NCBI GenBank assembly: GCA_030603495.1
Contig: JAUVXR010000015.1
Location: 1 to 64,000 of the forward strand
Source: a bacterium
GTDB taxonomy: Bacteria > Armatimonadota > Zipacnadia > Zipacnadales > Zipacnadaceae
DNA length: 64,000 nucleotides
Direction of reading: 5' to 3'
In this document: one piece after another, positions 16,828 through 25,424 of the stretch
Layout of the letters: every line of letters begins with the position of its first letter
Numbering within the stretch: the stretch's first letter is position 1
Program-made: the position numbers and the translations under genes
The notes under the pieces: generated by a model
Told to the model about the DNA's origin: nothing
The model's database searches: none
The model's input: only the letters and a program-made list of their open reading frames with translations

Positions 16828-17184
16828 ATGTACACAGTCAATGCCCAAGAGGCAGACCGTGACACGGTGACGGCCGAAGGCGCGAAGGACACTGACGTCC
16901 AGTGGCTGCTCACTGAGTCAGACGGCGCACCGAATTTTGCGCTGCGGCGGTTTGTCATCGCTCCGGGCGGATATACCCCCCGGCACACGCACGACTGGGA
17001 GCACGAGGTCTATGTCCTACACGGCGAAGGCGTCCTGGTCGCCGAGCAGGGGCAGATTCCCCTGCAGGCTGACCAGGCTATCCTCGTTGCACCCGGCGAA
17101 AGTCACCAGTTCTGCTGCACCGGCCCGGACAGCCTGGAGATGCTGTGCATCGTGCCCAACGGGCCAGCAACCGCAGGTCATTAA
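16828..17184 (+). CDS. Single-domain cupin protein
   Basis: A 118-residue cupin. The first cupin motif reads PGGYTPRHTHDWEHEVYVLHGEG (metal ligands H, H, E) and the second ends VAPGESHQFCCTG. No catalytic function can be assigned; small cupins of this kind act as isomerases, dioxygenases or sugar-binding proteins. ATG 16828 follows GAGGCGAGGT. An in-frame upstream start at 16771 would translate the REP element as GGTPVLP and is rejected. It sits inside a glycosyltransferase region. Confidence 0.85.
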   Translation: MYTVNAQEADRDTVTAEGAKDTDVQWLLTESDGAPNFALRRFVIAPGGYTPRHTHDWEHEVYVLHGEGVLVAEQGQIPLQADQAILVAPGESHQFCCTGPDSLEMLCIVPNGPATAGH

Positions 17185-17207
17185 CTCAAAGTCAAAACGA
17201 GAGCAGA

Positions 17208-17948
17208 ATGTACCTGTCCATAGTCATTCCGGCCTACAATGAGGAACAGCGCATCACGCCGACGCTCGATTCGGTGGCCGTCTTTGCCCGCCAGGTGGAT
17301 TTTCCCGTCGAAGTGCTGGTGGTAGACGACGGGAGCACCGACGGGACTGCAGCGCTTATTGAGGCGAGGAGCCGGGAAGACGATCTCTTCGGGCTAATCA
17401 GTTACCGGCCCAACCGGGGCAAGGGCTACGCCGTGCACGCGGGCATGTTGGCCGCCACGGGCGAATACCGCCTCTTTATGGACGCCGACGGCAGCATGGC
17501 AGTCGAGCAGGCCCTCGATTTTCTCGAAGCTCTCCAACAGAACGATGCCCAGGTAGCCATCGCCTCGCGCTACCACGAAGACAGCCGGCGGACAGGGGAG
17601 GAATCCTGGCTGCGAGGTGCTATCAGCCGCCTGGGCAGGGTGTTGATTGGGCTGACAGTATTGCCCGGCATCACTGACAGTCAGTGTGGGTTCAAGCTTT
17701 TTACCAGCGAGGCCGCGGCAACGCTGTTTTCGAATCTGACAGTACGCCGATGGGGGTTCGACGTGGAGATCCTGGCGCGAGCGCGGGCGTTAGACATGAA
17801 GATAGTGGAGGTTCCCGTCGAGTGGCGGCATGTGGCCGGCACTACGCTGGCTCCGTGGCGCGCGGTGCCCTCGGTGCTGGGGACCACGATCCAGGTCGCC
17901 TGGCGCTACCATACTGGCCGTTACCGCACAACGACCGAGAGCAGGTAA
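17208..17948 (+). CDS. GT2 glycosyltransferase (dolichyl-phosphate glucosyltransferase-like)
   Basis: A 246-residue GT-A enzyme resembling ALG5. LSIVIPAYNEEQRI, VLVVDDGSTDGTAAL, RPNRGKGYAVHAGML and FMDADGSM (DxD) come in order. TDSQCGFKLF and GFDVEILARAR are the later signature blocks. It likely makes a polyprenyl-phosphate hexose. ATG 17208 is where the family begins. The downstream amidohydrolase starts 2 bases after its stop, so the two are co-transcribed. Together with the GT2 and GT-C genes upstream it points to envelope glycan building. Confidence 0.88.
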   Translation: MYLSIVIPAYNEEQRITPTLDSVAVFARQVDFPVEVLVVDDGSTDGTAALIEARSREDDLFGLISYRPNRGKGYAVHAGMLAATGEYRLFMDADGSMAVEQALDFLEALQQNDAQVAIASRYHEDSRRTGEESWLRGAISRLGRVLIGLTVLPGITDSQCGFKLFTSEAAATLFSNLTVRRWGFDVEILARARALDMKIVEVPVEWRHVAGTTLAPWRAVPSVLGTTIQVAWRYHTGRYRTTTESR

Positions 17949-17950
17949 GA

Positions 17951-18742
17951 ATGTCAATTGTCATTGATATACACAACCATATCTTTCCCGACAAAGTGGT
18001 AGACAAGGCGATGGCGGCGCTGGCAGCGGCGTACGGTGCGCAACCGCTCACGCGGCCGACCGTAACCGGGCTACTGGAGCACATGGATGCTACCGGCGTG
18101 GATGCCGCCGTCATCTGTCCGGTCGCGACACGCCCTGACCAGGTCGCCTCCATCAACCGTTGGGCCGCCGGACTGGCTAGTGAGCGGCTGATTCCCTTCG
18201 GGGCTCTTCATCCTGCTGACCCTGACTGTGATGAGCAGATACAGTTTCTGCTCGGCGAAGGCATCCGCGGTGTCAAGCTCCAACCCCATTTCCAGGAGTT
18301 TGAGCTGCTGGCGCCGGCTGCGCTGAAGATGCTGGAGAAGCTGGCCGGGCGGCTAATTGTCCTCCTGCACGCAGGCCAGGAGATCAAGCCTATCGAAAGC
18401 GTAGACCCCACACCGCAGCGGCTGCTCGAGTTGCATCAGACGCTGCCGGAGCTTCAGCTCATCCTCGCCCACCTGGGTGGCTACCAGATGTGGGACCAAG
18501 TCGAGGAGTTCGTGGTCGGCCAGGACCTCTACATGGACATCTCCTACGTCTTCAACAATACCAGCGACGAGCAGATTGCGCGGATTATCTGCGCTCACGG
18601 CCCTGAGCGGATTCTGTTCGGCTCCGACTTCCCCTGGCAATCCGCAACCGAGGGGCTTGCAGGACTTGAGCGTCTGGACCTTACTGCCCAGGAACGCGAA
18701 GCCATTCTGAGCGCCAATGTCGCCAGATTATTGAAATTCTAA
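17951..18742 (+). CDS. Amidohydrolase (ACMSD-like TIM barrel)
   Basis: A 263-residue metal-dependent hydrolase of the amidohydrolase-2 group. The metal-site motifs are IDIHNHIFP near the N-terminus, GVKLQPHFQEF in the middle, LLHAGQE, LILAHLGGY, and LFGSDFPW near the C-terminus. These enzymes hydrolyse or decarboxylate small acids; the substrate cannot be told. ATG 17951 is 2 bases from the preceding glycosyltransferase stop. Confidence 0.87.
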   Translation: MSIVIDIHNHIFPDKVVDKAMAALAAAYGAQPLTRPTVTGLLEHMDATGVDAAVICPVATRPDQVASINRWAAGLASERLIPFGALHPADPDCDEQIQFLLGEGIRGVKLQPHFQEFELLAPAALKMLEKLAGRLIVLLHAGQEIKPIESVDPTPQRLLELHQTLPELQLILAHLGGYQMWDQVEEFVVGQDLYMDISYVFNNTSDEQIARIICAHGPERILFGSDFPWQSATEGLAGLERLDLTAQEREAILSANVARLLKF

Positions 18743-18767
18743 CTAACACGCGAGGTACTGACCAGCA

Positions 18768-18860
18768 GTGACATCCAAGCAACGAGTGATAACCACCCTG
18801 CAATTCCAAGAACCCGACCAAGTTCCCCTAGCCGAATACCACAAGCTGGCTGATTACTGA
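18768..18860 (+). pseudogene. UroD-like N-terminal stub
   Basis: GTG 18768 opens a 30-codon frame: TSKQRVITTLQFQEPDQVPL, then AEYHKLADY and a stop. The pattern R-V-x-x-x-L-x-F-x-x-P-D-x-V-P is the usual N-terminus of uroporphyrinogen-decarboxylase-like proteins. Nothing of the barrel follows; the 3' end of dacB on the opposite strand overlaps the last bases. I read it as the broken start of a lost gene. Related starts occur at 62580 and 63851. Confidence 0.5.
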
Positions 18861-20059
18861 CTTAGGGAGACTTGAGGCTCCGCGGCGGCTACTCCCGCTT
18901 GGTCAGCCAGCGCATACCTGGCCAGATGAACCGCCACCTGGTCCTGAATCGCTCGCGCTTTTTTCAGCGAGCAGGAGTATCCACTCATCATCAGCGTAAA
19001 TGCCAGGGTCGGCGAGCCCTCTACGTAGACGTATCCCGCCAGACAGCTAACCTTCTTGAGTGTGCCGGTCTTGGCATAGATGCGGCCTTCAGCGACAGTC
19101 CCGCACATCCGTCCACTCAACGTGCCGCGCACTCCCGCCACGGGCAGGGAGTCAGCCAGAGCCTCCAACTCATGCTCATCCCGCGCTATCTCCACGAGCA
19201 CACCAGTGAGCAAGGCAGGTGTGAGCTTGTTGTGGTGGGACCGGCCACTGCCCTCGATAAGCCTCAGAGCTGAGGTGTCCAGGCCACATTCGTGCCAAAG
19301 CTCGGCCACGAAGCTGTGGTCGGGATCGTGGGGATTGCCGAAGCTGCTGAGCAGGCTGCTCAAGAGCAGCGAGGCTCGACGATTGTCCGAGTGCATGTTT
19401 ACAGCGCGAAGGTAGTCCCGTAAGGCCACCGACTGGCGCCAATAGACCAGGTGCCCGCCCGGCGGCACTGCGCCTTGTGAAACCCCATGCTCGACCCAAA
19501 TGCCCTTGCCGCCCAGAGCTTGGTGCAGCGCGTGAGCCGCTTTGAGCCCCTTGTCTTGTTCGCTGGCCGCCATTGCACCCGCACCGACTATCCCACCACC
19601 CACCCAGCGGATGCCCTGGCTCCGGAGCTGTCGGGCGATGTCGGTGTAGGTGGCCGCGTTCGCCGCAGGATCGGCTGTACCTGCAATGATCAGGTCTCCA
19701 GATATTTGGCCCCACTCGGTCGGCGCCGCCGGAGTCCAGACCGAGGTATGATAGACGAAGTCGGGCCCCAGCAGCCGCACCGCGCTGGCTGTGACCAGCA
19801 ATTTAATCGTCGAAGCAGGGATGAACGACTGGTGAGGGTTGAGGCTGTAGAGCACCTCCCCATCGGGCAGCGAGACCACGCACGCCCCCACCTGCGCTCC
19901 GTGCAAGGCAGGGTGCGCCATCAAGTCCGCCAGCTTCTGGCGCAACTGCGCTGCTGCGTCGTGTGGGTCAGTGGGCGCCGCCAGCGTGCAGATGCTCAGG
20001 AGTACAAGCAGCCCACCGATCAGAATGCCCCATAAATGCTTTCGGGATCTCGTAATCAT
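18854..20059 (-). CDS. dacB: D-alanyl-D-alanine carboxypeptidase/endopeptidase (PBP4, peptidase S13)
   Basis: A 401-residue penicillin-binding protein. After a signal peptide (LWGILIGGLLVLLSICTLAAP, about residues 8-30) the three active-site motifs are present: SxxK in IPASTIKLL, SxN in NMHSDNRRAS, and KTG in IYAKTGTLKK. It trims or cuts peptidoglycan cross-links in the periplasm. The protein is shorter than E. coli DacB (about 477), with a reduced insert domain between SxxK and SxN. ATG 20059 is chosen because it gives a normal signal peptide; 20122 would add a charged leader. Confidence 0.9.
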   Translation of the reverse strand: MITRSRKHLWGILIGGLLVLLSICTLAAPTDPHDAAAQLRQKLADLMAHPALHGAQVGACVVSLPDGEVLYSLNPHQSFIPASTIKLLVTASAVRLLGPDFVYHTSVWTPAAPTEWGQISGDLIIAGTADPAANAATYTDIARQLRSQGIRWVGGGIVGAGAMAASEQDKGLKAAHALHQALGGKGIWVEHGVSQGAVPPGGHLVYWRQSVALRDYLRAVNMHSDNRRASLLLSSLLSSFGNPHDPDHSFVAELWHECGLDTSALRLIEGSGRSHHNKLTPALLTGVLVEIARDEHELEALADSLPVAGVRGTLSGRMCGTVAEGRIYAKTGTLKKVSCLAGYVYVEGSPTLAFTLMMSGYSCSLKKARAIQDQVAVHLARYALADQAGVAAAEPQVSLSQ

Positions 20060-20140
20060 AATACCAGGATAAACCGGCCGCAGAATCCTTCTAGGTGAAC
20101 TGAGGGCAGGTGTCTCCCTCAACTGCGGCGAAAGATTGTT

Positions 20141-20169
20141 TTGTCAATTACTTGTGCTATGTTTATACT
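20141..20169 (+). promoter_or_regulatory. Sigma-70-type promoter for the flavin reductase gene
   Basis: TTGTCA at 20141-20146, a 17-base spacer, and TATACT at 20164-20169. It lies in the divergent gap between dacB and the flavin reductase gene. The predicted transcript starts about 45 bases before the proposed start codon. Confidence 0.6.
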
Positions 20170-20217
20170 AATCAAGGCACTTAGTCAACTAATGCCAGCC
20201 GATCAAAGAGGAGCGCG

Positions 20218-20787
20218 ATAGCGACGGCAAAGCGTCTGACGGATAGCCCAACCAGCCGATACTTCTATCCATGGCCGATATGCCTGGTGACCACCATCGG
20301 CGCGGAGGGCAGACCCAACATCATTACCATCGGCGCCAGTTCGATCTGTTCGTCGAACCCACCGATAGTGGGTGTGGCTATCGGCCGGGCGCAGTATTCG
20401 CTCGAACTCATCAAAGAGACCGGTGACTTCGGCGTCAACCTGCCCTCGGCCGACCAGATGAAGCAGACCGATATCTGCGGCACCCGCTCGGGCCAGACCG
20501 TTGACAAATTCAGCGCCTGTGGTTTTACCGTTCAGCCCGGCAGCCAGATCCGCACGCCGCTAATTGAGGAGTGCCCGGTGAGCATGGAGTGCGAATTGGT
20601 CCAGAGCGTACCGCTGGGTAATCACGAGTGGGTAATGGGCAAGATCGTGGCGGTACACGTTGACGAAGAGATTCTGGACGAGGCCGGCAATCTCGATAGC
20701 GGCAAAGCCCAGCCGCTGCTGGGCGTATGGGGGGAGTACTGGACCCTTGGCGAGAAGCTGGGCGACTGGCACTACACACGGAGCTAG
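20218..20787 (+). CDS. Flavin reductase family protein (FMN-binding split barrel), probable ATA start
   Basis: A 189-residue flavin-binding split-barrel protein. RYFYPWPICLVTTIGAEGRPNIITIG (shown in part: PWPICLVTT), PPIVGVAIGRAQYS and FGVNLPSADQ are family blocks, and the C-terminal VWGEYWTLG fits too. Members reduce FMN or FAD with NAD(P)H. The family N-terminus clearly begins before the first canonical codon, GTG 20287, which would remove the first barrel strand. The frame is closed by TAG at 20182. The only codon at the right distance from a strong GAGGAG (20209-20214) is ATA 20218, so I propose ATA as start. A base error in the sequence is the alternative. Confidence 0.75.
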   Translation: MATAKRLTDSPTSRYFYPWPICLVTTIGAEGRPNIITIGASSICSSNPPIVGVAIGRAQYSLELIKETGDFGVNLPSADQMKQTDICGTRSGQTVDKFSACGFTVQPGSQIRTPLIEECPVSMECELVQSVPLGNHEWVMGKIVAVHVDEEILDEAGNLDSGKAQPLLGVWGEYWTLGEKLGDWHYTRS

Positions 20788-20871
20788 AGGCAGTGAATTG
20801 TCAGGCCCGGCCGGGGTCTCGCTTCTCAGGCCCCCCGGACCGGTGAGAAAACTGGCAGAGCGACTACTACG

Positions 20872-21597
20872 ATGACCACGATACCTAGCAAACAAGGCCT
20901 GCAGGTTCTAGGAATCATCCCGGCGCGGGGCGGGTCGAAGTCAATACCGCGCAAGAACGTGGTGCCTCTGGCCGGCAAGCCGCTGATTGTCTGGACGATC
21001 GAGGCTGCCCAGCGGGCCGAGCTGCTCGACCGAATCGTCGTTTCTACCGACGACGAGGAGATCGCTCAGGTCTCCCGCGAGGCCGGTGCGGAGATTATCG
21101 AGCGCCCGACGGAAATCGCCACCGACACCTCCCAGACCGAACCGGCGCTACTGCATACACTGGACCACCTGGAGAGTAGCGAAGGGTACGTGCCGGATGC
21201 CGTGGCGCTGCTGCAATGTACCTCGCCGCTGCGGGGCAGCGACATCATTGACGCGGCTATCACCAAGCTGGCGGAAACAGGCTGCGATGTGGTGATGACC
21301 GTCGCGCCGCTGCAGCACTGGGACAAGTGCGGGGAACTCCACGACGGTGACATCTGGGTGCCCGAATACGACTACGTCAGCCGGCAGTTCACCCAGGAAG
21401 TGGCCGACAAATACTCGGAGAACGGTGCGCTGTATGTCACTCGCACTCACATCCTGCGCGAGCATAAGAACCGGTTGGGTGGCGAGGTACGGGTAATGGT
21501 AATGGATTCGATGCACTCGATTGACATTGACACCAGCGAGGACCTCACTTTGGCTGAAGAGATTATGATGGCCCTGGGGATCGTCAAGAGCAGGTAA
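20872..21597 (+). CDS. neuA: Acylneuraminate (nonulosonate) cytidylyltransferase
   Basis: A 241-residue nucleotidyltransferase. IPARGGSKSIPRKNVVPLAGKPL is the CMP-sialate synthetase P-loop-like motif (read in parts: ARGGSKSIPRKN). RIVVSTDDEEIAQVS, LLQCTSPLRGSDI and SIDIDTSEDLTLAE follow in order. It activates a nonulosonic acid with CTP to give the CMP sugar. The next gene, 12 bases on, encodes the matching synthase. Which sugar is made (neuraminate, legionaminate or pseudaminate) cannot be decided; the genes for making the amino-sugar precursor are not in the window. Confidence 0.88.
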   Translation: MTTIPSKQGLQVLGIIPARGGSKSIPRKNVVPLAGKPLIVWTIEAAQRAELLDRIVVSTDDEEIAQVSREAGAEIIERPTEIATDTSQTEPALLHTLDHLESSEGYVPDAVALLQCTSPLRGSDIIDAAITKLAETGCDVVMTVAPLQHWDKCGELHDGDIWVPEYDYVSRQFTQEVADKYSENGALYVTRTHILREHKNRLGGEVRVMVMDSMHSIDIDTSEDLTLAEEIMMALGIVKSR

Positions 21598-21609
21598 GGA
21601 AGCGACATT

Positions 21610-23505
21610 ATGTCTGAACGCATAACGCACATTCAAATCGGCAGCCGCCGCGTTGGCCCGGACGAGCCCGTTTACATCATCGCCGAGGCCGGCATCAACC
21701 ACAATGGCAACCCGCAGATTGCCCGCCAACTGATTGCCGCTGCCGCCGACGCCGGCGCTGACGCCATCAAGTTCCAGAAGCGCGACCTGCGCCTGCAGTA
21801 CTCCCCGGAGTTGCTGGAGGACCTGACCGAGGCCGATAAGGAGCTCCAGTTCCTGATCCCCTTCCTGGAGGAAGCGGAGTTGTCTGATGAGATCTTCCGC
21901 CGCTTGGCCGAATACGCACGCGCCTGTGGCCTGGAGTTCTTGTGTACGCCGTGGGATGAAGCCAGCGTGGATTTTCTGGAATCGCTCGAGGTGCCAGCGT
22001 ACAAGATAGCCTCGCCCGACCTGACTAATATCTTTCTACTTGAACACCTCGCCGCAACCGGTAAGCCGCTGATCCTGTCCACCGGCATGTCGCGCTGGGA
22101 GGAGATCGAGCATACCGTCAACTTCCTGCGCCAGCGCGGCGTGCAGTTTGCCCTGTTGCACTGTCAGTCCACCTACCCAGCGCCGTTCAAGGACGTCAAC
22201 CTGCGCTTTATGCGGCGTCTGGCCGAACTGGGCGTACCCATTGGTTACTCCGGCCACGAGCGGGGTATCGCCGTCTCCACGGTAGCCGCCGCACTGGGGG
22301 CCTGCATCATCGAGCGGCACATTACACTCGACCGGAGCATGCCCGGGCCCGATCACGCCGCCAGCCTCGAGCCCCAGGGCCTCGGGAAACAGGTCCGCGA
22401 TATTCGCAACATGGAAGCAGCCCTCGGCGGCCCCGACCGGCCCTTGTCTCGGGGCGAAATAGTCAACCGCCATGCCCTGCGCAAGAGCCTAGTCGCCGCC
22501 CAGGACATCCCCGGCGGCGCCGAGATCACCCGCGAGATGCTCACCGCGCTGGGGCCGGGCAGTGGCATCAGCCCACAGCGTTACCCCGAACTCGTCGGCC
22601 ACAGCGTGCCGCGCGAGATCAGAAAGGGCGAGCAGTTCCGCGAGTCGGATATAACCGGGGTGACACCGCAACAGGTCTCCGCCGTCTTCCCCCGGCGCTG
22701 GGGCCCAGTGGTGCGCTACCGCGATGCGGCAGCGCTGGCCCAGTGGCAGCCCGATGTAATGGAGTTTCACCTCACCGACCAGGACCTGGAGCACTTCCCT
22801 GAGGACTTGGGCCAGTTCGAGCCGGAGCTTATCGTCCACGCCCCGGAGTATCGCCACGGCCAGCTCCTCGACCTGTGCAGCACAGATGAGTTGGCACGCC
22901 AGGCGGGGATAGAGCTTATTGCCGATACTTGCGAAGTGGCCCGACGGCTGGCGGAGCACTTCCCTAATCAGACCGGCCCAGTCAAGATAGTTGCCCACAC
23001 CGGGGGGATGAGCTTCGACGGCTTCCTCGATGACAACATCGCACTGTACGACAATCTGGCACAGGCAATGGAACTGCTCCGCCACGAGGAAGGCGTCGAG
23101 CTGTTGTTGGAGAACCTACCGCCGTTTCCGTGGTATTTCGGCGGCCAGTGGTACGGCAACGTCTTTATGGACCCGCAGGAGATTGCCGACTTCTGCCAGG
23201 CGCACGGCGGGCGCATCTGTTTCGACCTCTCACACGCCACGCTCTGGTGCAATCATGTCGGTGGCGTCATCACCGAGTATATCCAGACGGTTAAACCCTG
23301 GATCACCCACCTGCATATTGCTGACAGCTCCGGCGTTGATGGGGAGGCGCTCCAGATCGGCGAGGGTGAAACCGATTTCGTGGCGGTGATGGCGGAACTG
23401 GCCGACGTAGACGCCGCCCTCATCCCCGAAGTATGGCTGGGCCACCAACAGGATGGCGAGTCGTTCCTGGTCGCCCTCCAGCGGCTGGTGGAGGCGATCT
23501 CCTGA
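21610..23505 (+). CDS. neuB: Nonulosonate synthase (NeuB/LegI-like) fused to a sugar-isomerase-like TIM barrel
   Basis: A 631-residue fusion. Residues 1-275 form the synthase barrel: VYIIAEAGINHNGNPQIA, DAIKFQKRD, EFLCTPWDEASVDFLE, LILSTGMSRWEEI and PIGYSGHERGI, with the ERHITLDRSMPGPDH metal region. Residues 285-345 form the SAF/antifreeze-like lid (LRKSLVAAQDIPGG). Residues 360-631 are a second domain of the xylose-isomerase-like endonuclease-IV fold, with IVHAPEY, ENLPPFPWYFGG, CFDLSHATLW and HLHIADSSG. The synthase condenses PEP with an N-acyl hexosamine. The second barrel may make or edit the hexosamine substrate, which is inference. The stand-alone synthase is about 345 residues. Confidence 0.87.
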   Translation: MSERITHIQIGSRRVGPDEPVYIIAEAGINHNGNPQIARQLIAAAADAGADAIKFQKRDLRLQYSPELLEDLTEADKELQFLIPFLEEAELSDEIFRRLAEYARACGLEFLCTPWDEASVDFLESLEVPAYKIASPDLTNIFLLEHLAATGKPLILSTGMSRWEEIEHTVNFLRQRGVQFALLHCQSTYPAPFKDVNLRFMRRLAELGVPIGYSGHERGIAVSTVAAALGACIIERHITLDRSMPGPDHAASLEPQGLGKQVRDIRNMEAALGGPDRPLSRGEIVNRHALRKSLVAAQDIPGGAEITREMLTALGPGSGISPQRYPELVGHSVPREIRKGEQFRESDITGVTPQQVSAVFPRRWGPVVRYRDAAALAQWQPDVMEFHLTDQDLEHFPEDLGQFEPELIVHAPEYRHGQLLDLCSTDELARQAGIELIADTCEVARRLAEHFPNQTGPVKIVAHTGGMSFDGFLDDNIALYDNLAQAMELLRHEEGVELLLENLPPFPWYFGGQWYGNVFMDPQEIADFCQAHGGRICFDLSHATLWCNHVGGVITEYIQTVKPWITHLHIADSSGVDGEALQIGEGETDFVAVMAELADVDAALIPEVWLGHQQDGESFLVALQRLVEAIS

Positions 23506-23562
23506 CAGTATCACAAGCCTGGAGTACAGTGGCACCAGCTCCAAGCCGGTGCTCGCTGGCGG

Positions 23563-23901
23563 TTAGCCCACCTCAATCTTATCCCCGGGCACATACGGGC
23601 ACTTGATGAAGATGATGCGGGTGTCGCCGTCGGTATCGTTGACAATATTGTGCGCTTCACCCGGCTCCAGGCGGAAGACGTCGCCCGCGGTGACCCGATG
23701 CTCCTGCTCGTCCACCACCATCAGCGGCGTGCCACTCTCGAAGTAGAAGGTCTCCTCGACTTCGGCATGCTTGTGGGCGCCCAACTCCTGGCCAGGTTGG
23801 AAGACAATCACACCCCACTCGAACCTGGGCCCACGCAGGAAGTACTTGGGCCCGTGGTCACCAAACCGAAACTCGCAGTCAGACTCGTTAACCGTTTCCA
23901 T
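23563..23901 (-). CDS. Cupin domain protein
   Basis: A 112-residue single cupin. QELGAHKHAEVEETFYFESG is the first metal motif (H, H, E) and LEPGEAHNIVN holds the final His. The N-terminal GPKYFLRGPRFEWGVIVF matches cupins often linked to sugar or acid metabolism genes. The role is unknown. It is convergent with the nonulosonate synthase gene. Confidence 0.82.
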   Translation of the reverse strand: METVNESDCEFRFGDHGPKYFLRGPRFEWGVIVFQPGQELGAHKHAEVEETFYFESGTPLMVVDEQEHRVTAGDVFRLEPGEAHNIVNDTDGDTRIIFIKCPYVPGDKIEVG

Positions 23902-23997
23902 AGCAACCTCCCTGGGTAAGAATCTCGCGGCACGAGCATTGTCCCGACTAACATTATCCCGCTGCGCGAGGACATCTTTGCCCCGACCCTCACCACC

Positions 23998-24110
23998 GTA
24001 GGAGCGACATTCCTGTCGCGACGACTATCAGGGCATCCCTCGACTAGCTCAGGGCGTACTGAACGTTGCCGCCACAGCCGAAACAATCGCGACAAGAATG
24101 TCGCTCCTAC
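23998..24110. repeat. 113-bp element with 24-bp inverted terminal repeats
   Basis: The left end GTAGGAGCGACATTCCTGTC (23998-24017, running on to 24021) is repeated inverted at 24087-24110, with one mismatch over 24 bases. Each end is also a small hairpin in itself (GCGACA and TGTCGC around a 4-base loop). No gene lies inside. It looks like a MITE or a paired REP-like unit and fills most of the 285-base gap between the cupin and alcohol dehydrogenase genes. Confidence 0.7.
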
Positions 24111-24186
24111 CCCTGCTTGGCCTGTTGAATCCCCGAGGTAGCACAACTTCGCGGGGTCTCCGCATAAGCCCTTAATGGTTTGTACC

Positions 24187-25335
24187 TCATAGTATCTGCC
24201 GCAGGAAGTGCCCCAGGTCCGGCTCAGTCACCTCGCGGGGATTGTGCTGGCTCGAGCTGGACGAGATAGTAGGCTCAATCATCCCCTCCAGGTCGGCCTC
24301 GGTAACGTCCAGTTCCGACAGCGTCTTGCCGATCTGGAGCTCCTTGGCCAGCTCGACGACCCACTGATGAAGCTGCCGGGCGGCGGCATCGTCGTCGGGT
24401 TCGCTGGTGATACCTAGCATCCGGGCGGCGCGGGCGTATTTCTCCTGCGCGGCGGCCACATTGAACTCGATGACGTGGGGCAGCAGCAGCCCGCAGATGC
24501 GCCCGTGCGGCTGACCGGTGGCGGCTCCGACCGGATGGGCCAGGCCATGGACCAGCCCCAGGCGCGAGCTGGCAAAAGCCATCCCTGCCAGCAGGCTGCC
24601 CAGGCTCATGGACTCCCGCGCAGCCAGGTCCGAGCCGTCGTAATAGGCAGTGCGAATGGCCGAAGCGACGTGCACGAGCGCCTCGGTGGCCAGCGCGTCA
24701 GTAACGACGTTGGCGCCCGTGGAGGTGTAAGCCTCCAGCGCCTGGGTGAAGGCATCCATGCCAGCGTATGCGGTGGTGGTGGGCGGTGCGCTCAGGGTGA
24801 GTTCCGGGTCCACGATCGCCACCTTTGGGATAACTCCGCCACCGCGAATACTGGCCTTCACGCCGCGGCCGTGGTCGCTGAGCACCGCATTGGCCGTGAC
24901 TTCAGTGGCGGTACCCGAAGTGGTGGGACAGGCGATGATCGGAATAGCGGGCTCAGTGATGTCGCGGCCCTGGTGATACTCGACGACTGTGCCAGGGGCA
25001 TTGCCCAGCGCTCCGATTGCCTTGCCCACGTCGAGGCTGCTGCCCCCACCCACCGCGACCACCACATCGCAGCCCGCCTCACGAAGCATCTCCCGTCCCC
25101 GCTCGACAGTGCCGAGGGACGGCTCGGGCTCAACGCCCTCAAAGACGGTCACAGCCATGCCGTGCTCGCCAAGCCCGCTGACAATTCGCTCTAGCCATCC
25201 GGACTGGCGTAGCGAGCCGCGCCCGGTGACCAGCAGCGCCCTGCTGCCGAGCTGGGCGGCCATTTCGCCCACCTGGGCGATAGTGCCGGTGCCAAAGACT
25301 ATCCGCGGCATCGGCATCAGTTGAAAGCTCTTCAA
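24187..25335 (-). CDS. Iron-containing alcohol dehydrogenase family protein
   Basis: A 382-residue group III alcohol dehydrogenase. The NAD-binding GGGSSLDVGKAIG, CPTTSGTATEVT and GMDAFTQALEAYTS motifs lead to LVHGLAHPVGAATGQPHG. Of the usual D-H-H-H metal set, the Asp of GMDAF and the two His of the later motif are present, but the first His is Gln (FTQ rather than LTH). A Gln there occurs in a recognised branch of the family. It oxidises an alcohol or reduces an aldehyde; the substrate is unknown. The best start is TTG 25335 (MKSFQL), which matches the usual N-terminus; ATG codons follow at 25317 and 25311. Confidence 0.87.
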   Translation of the reverse strand: MKSFQLMPMPRIVFGTGTIAQVGEMAAQLGSRALLVTGRGSLRQSGWLERIVSGLGEHGMAVTVFEGVEPEPSLGTVERGREMLREAGCDVVVAVGGGSSLDVGKAIGALGNAPGTVVEYHQGRDITEPAIPIIACPTTSGTATEVTANAVLSDHGRGVKASIRGGGVIPKVAIVDPELTLSAPPTTTAYAGMDAFTQALEAYTSTGANVVTDALATEALVHVASAIRTAYYDGSDLAARESMSLGSLLAGMAFASSRLGLVHGLAHPVGAATGQPHGRICGLLLPHVIEFNVAAAQEKYARAARMLGITSEPDDDAAARQLHQWVVELAKELQIGKTLSELDVTEADLEGMIEPTISSSSSQHNPREVTEPDLGHFLRQIL

Positions 25336-25424
25336 CGAACTGATATAGTATCACCCTCTCCACAAATGACACCGTGATAGTTCGCGCACGCGGCGCATTT
25401 GTCCTTCTGAAGCAGGCCGTTACA

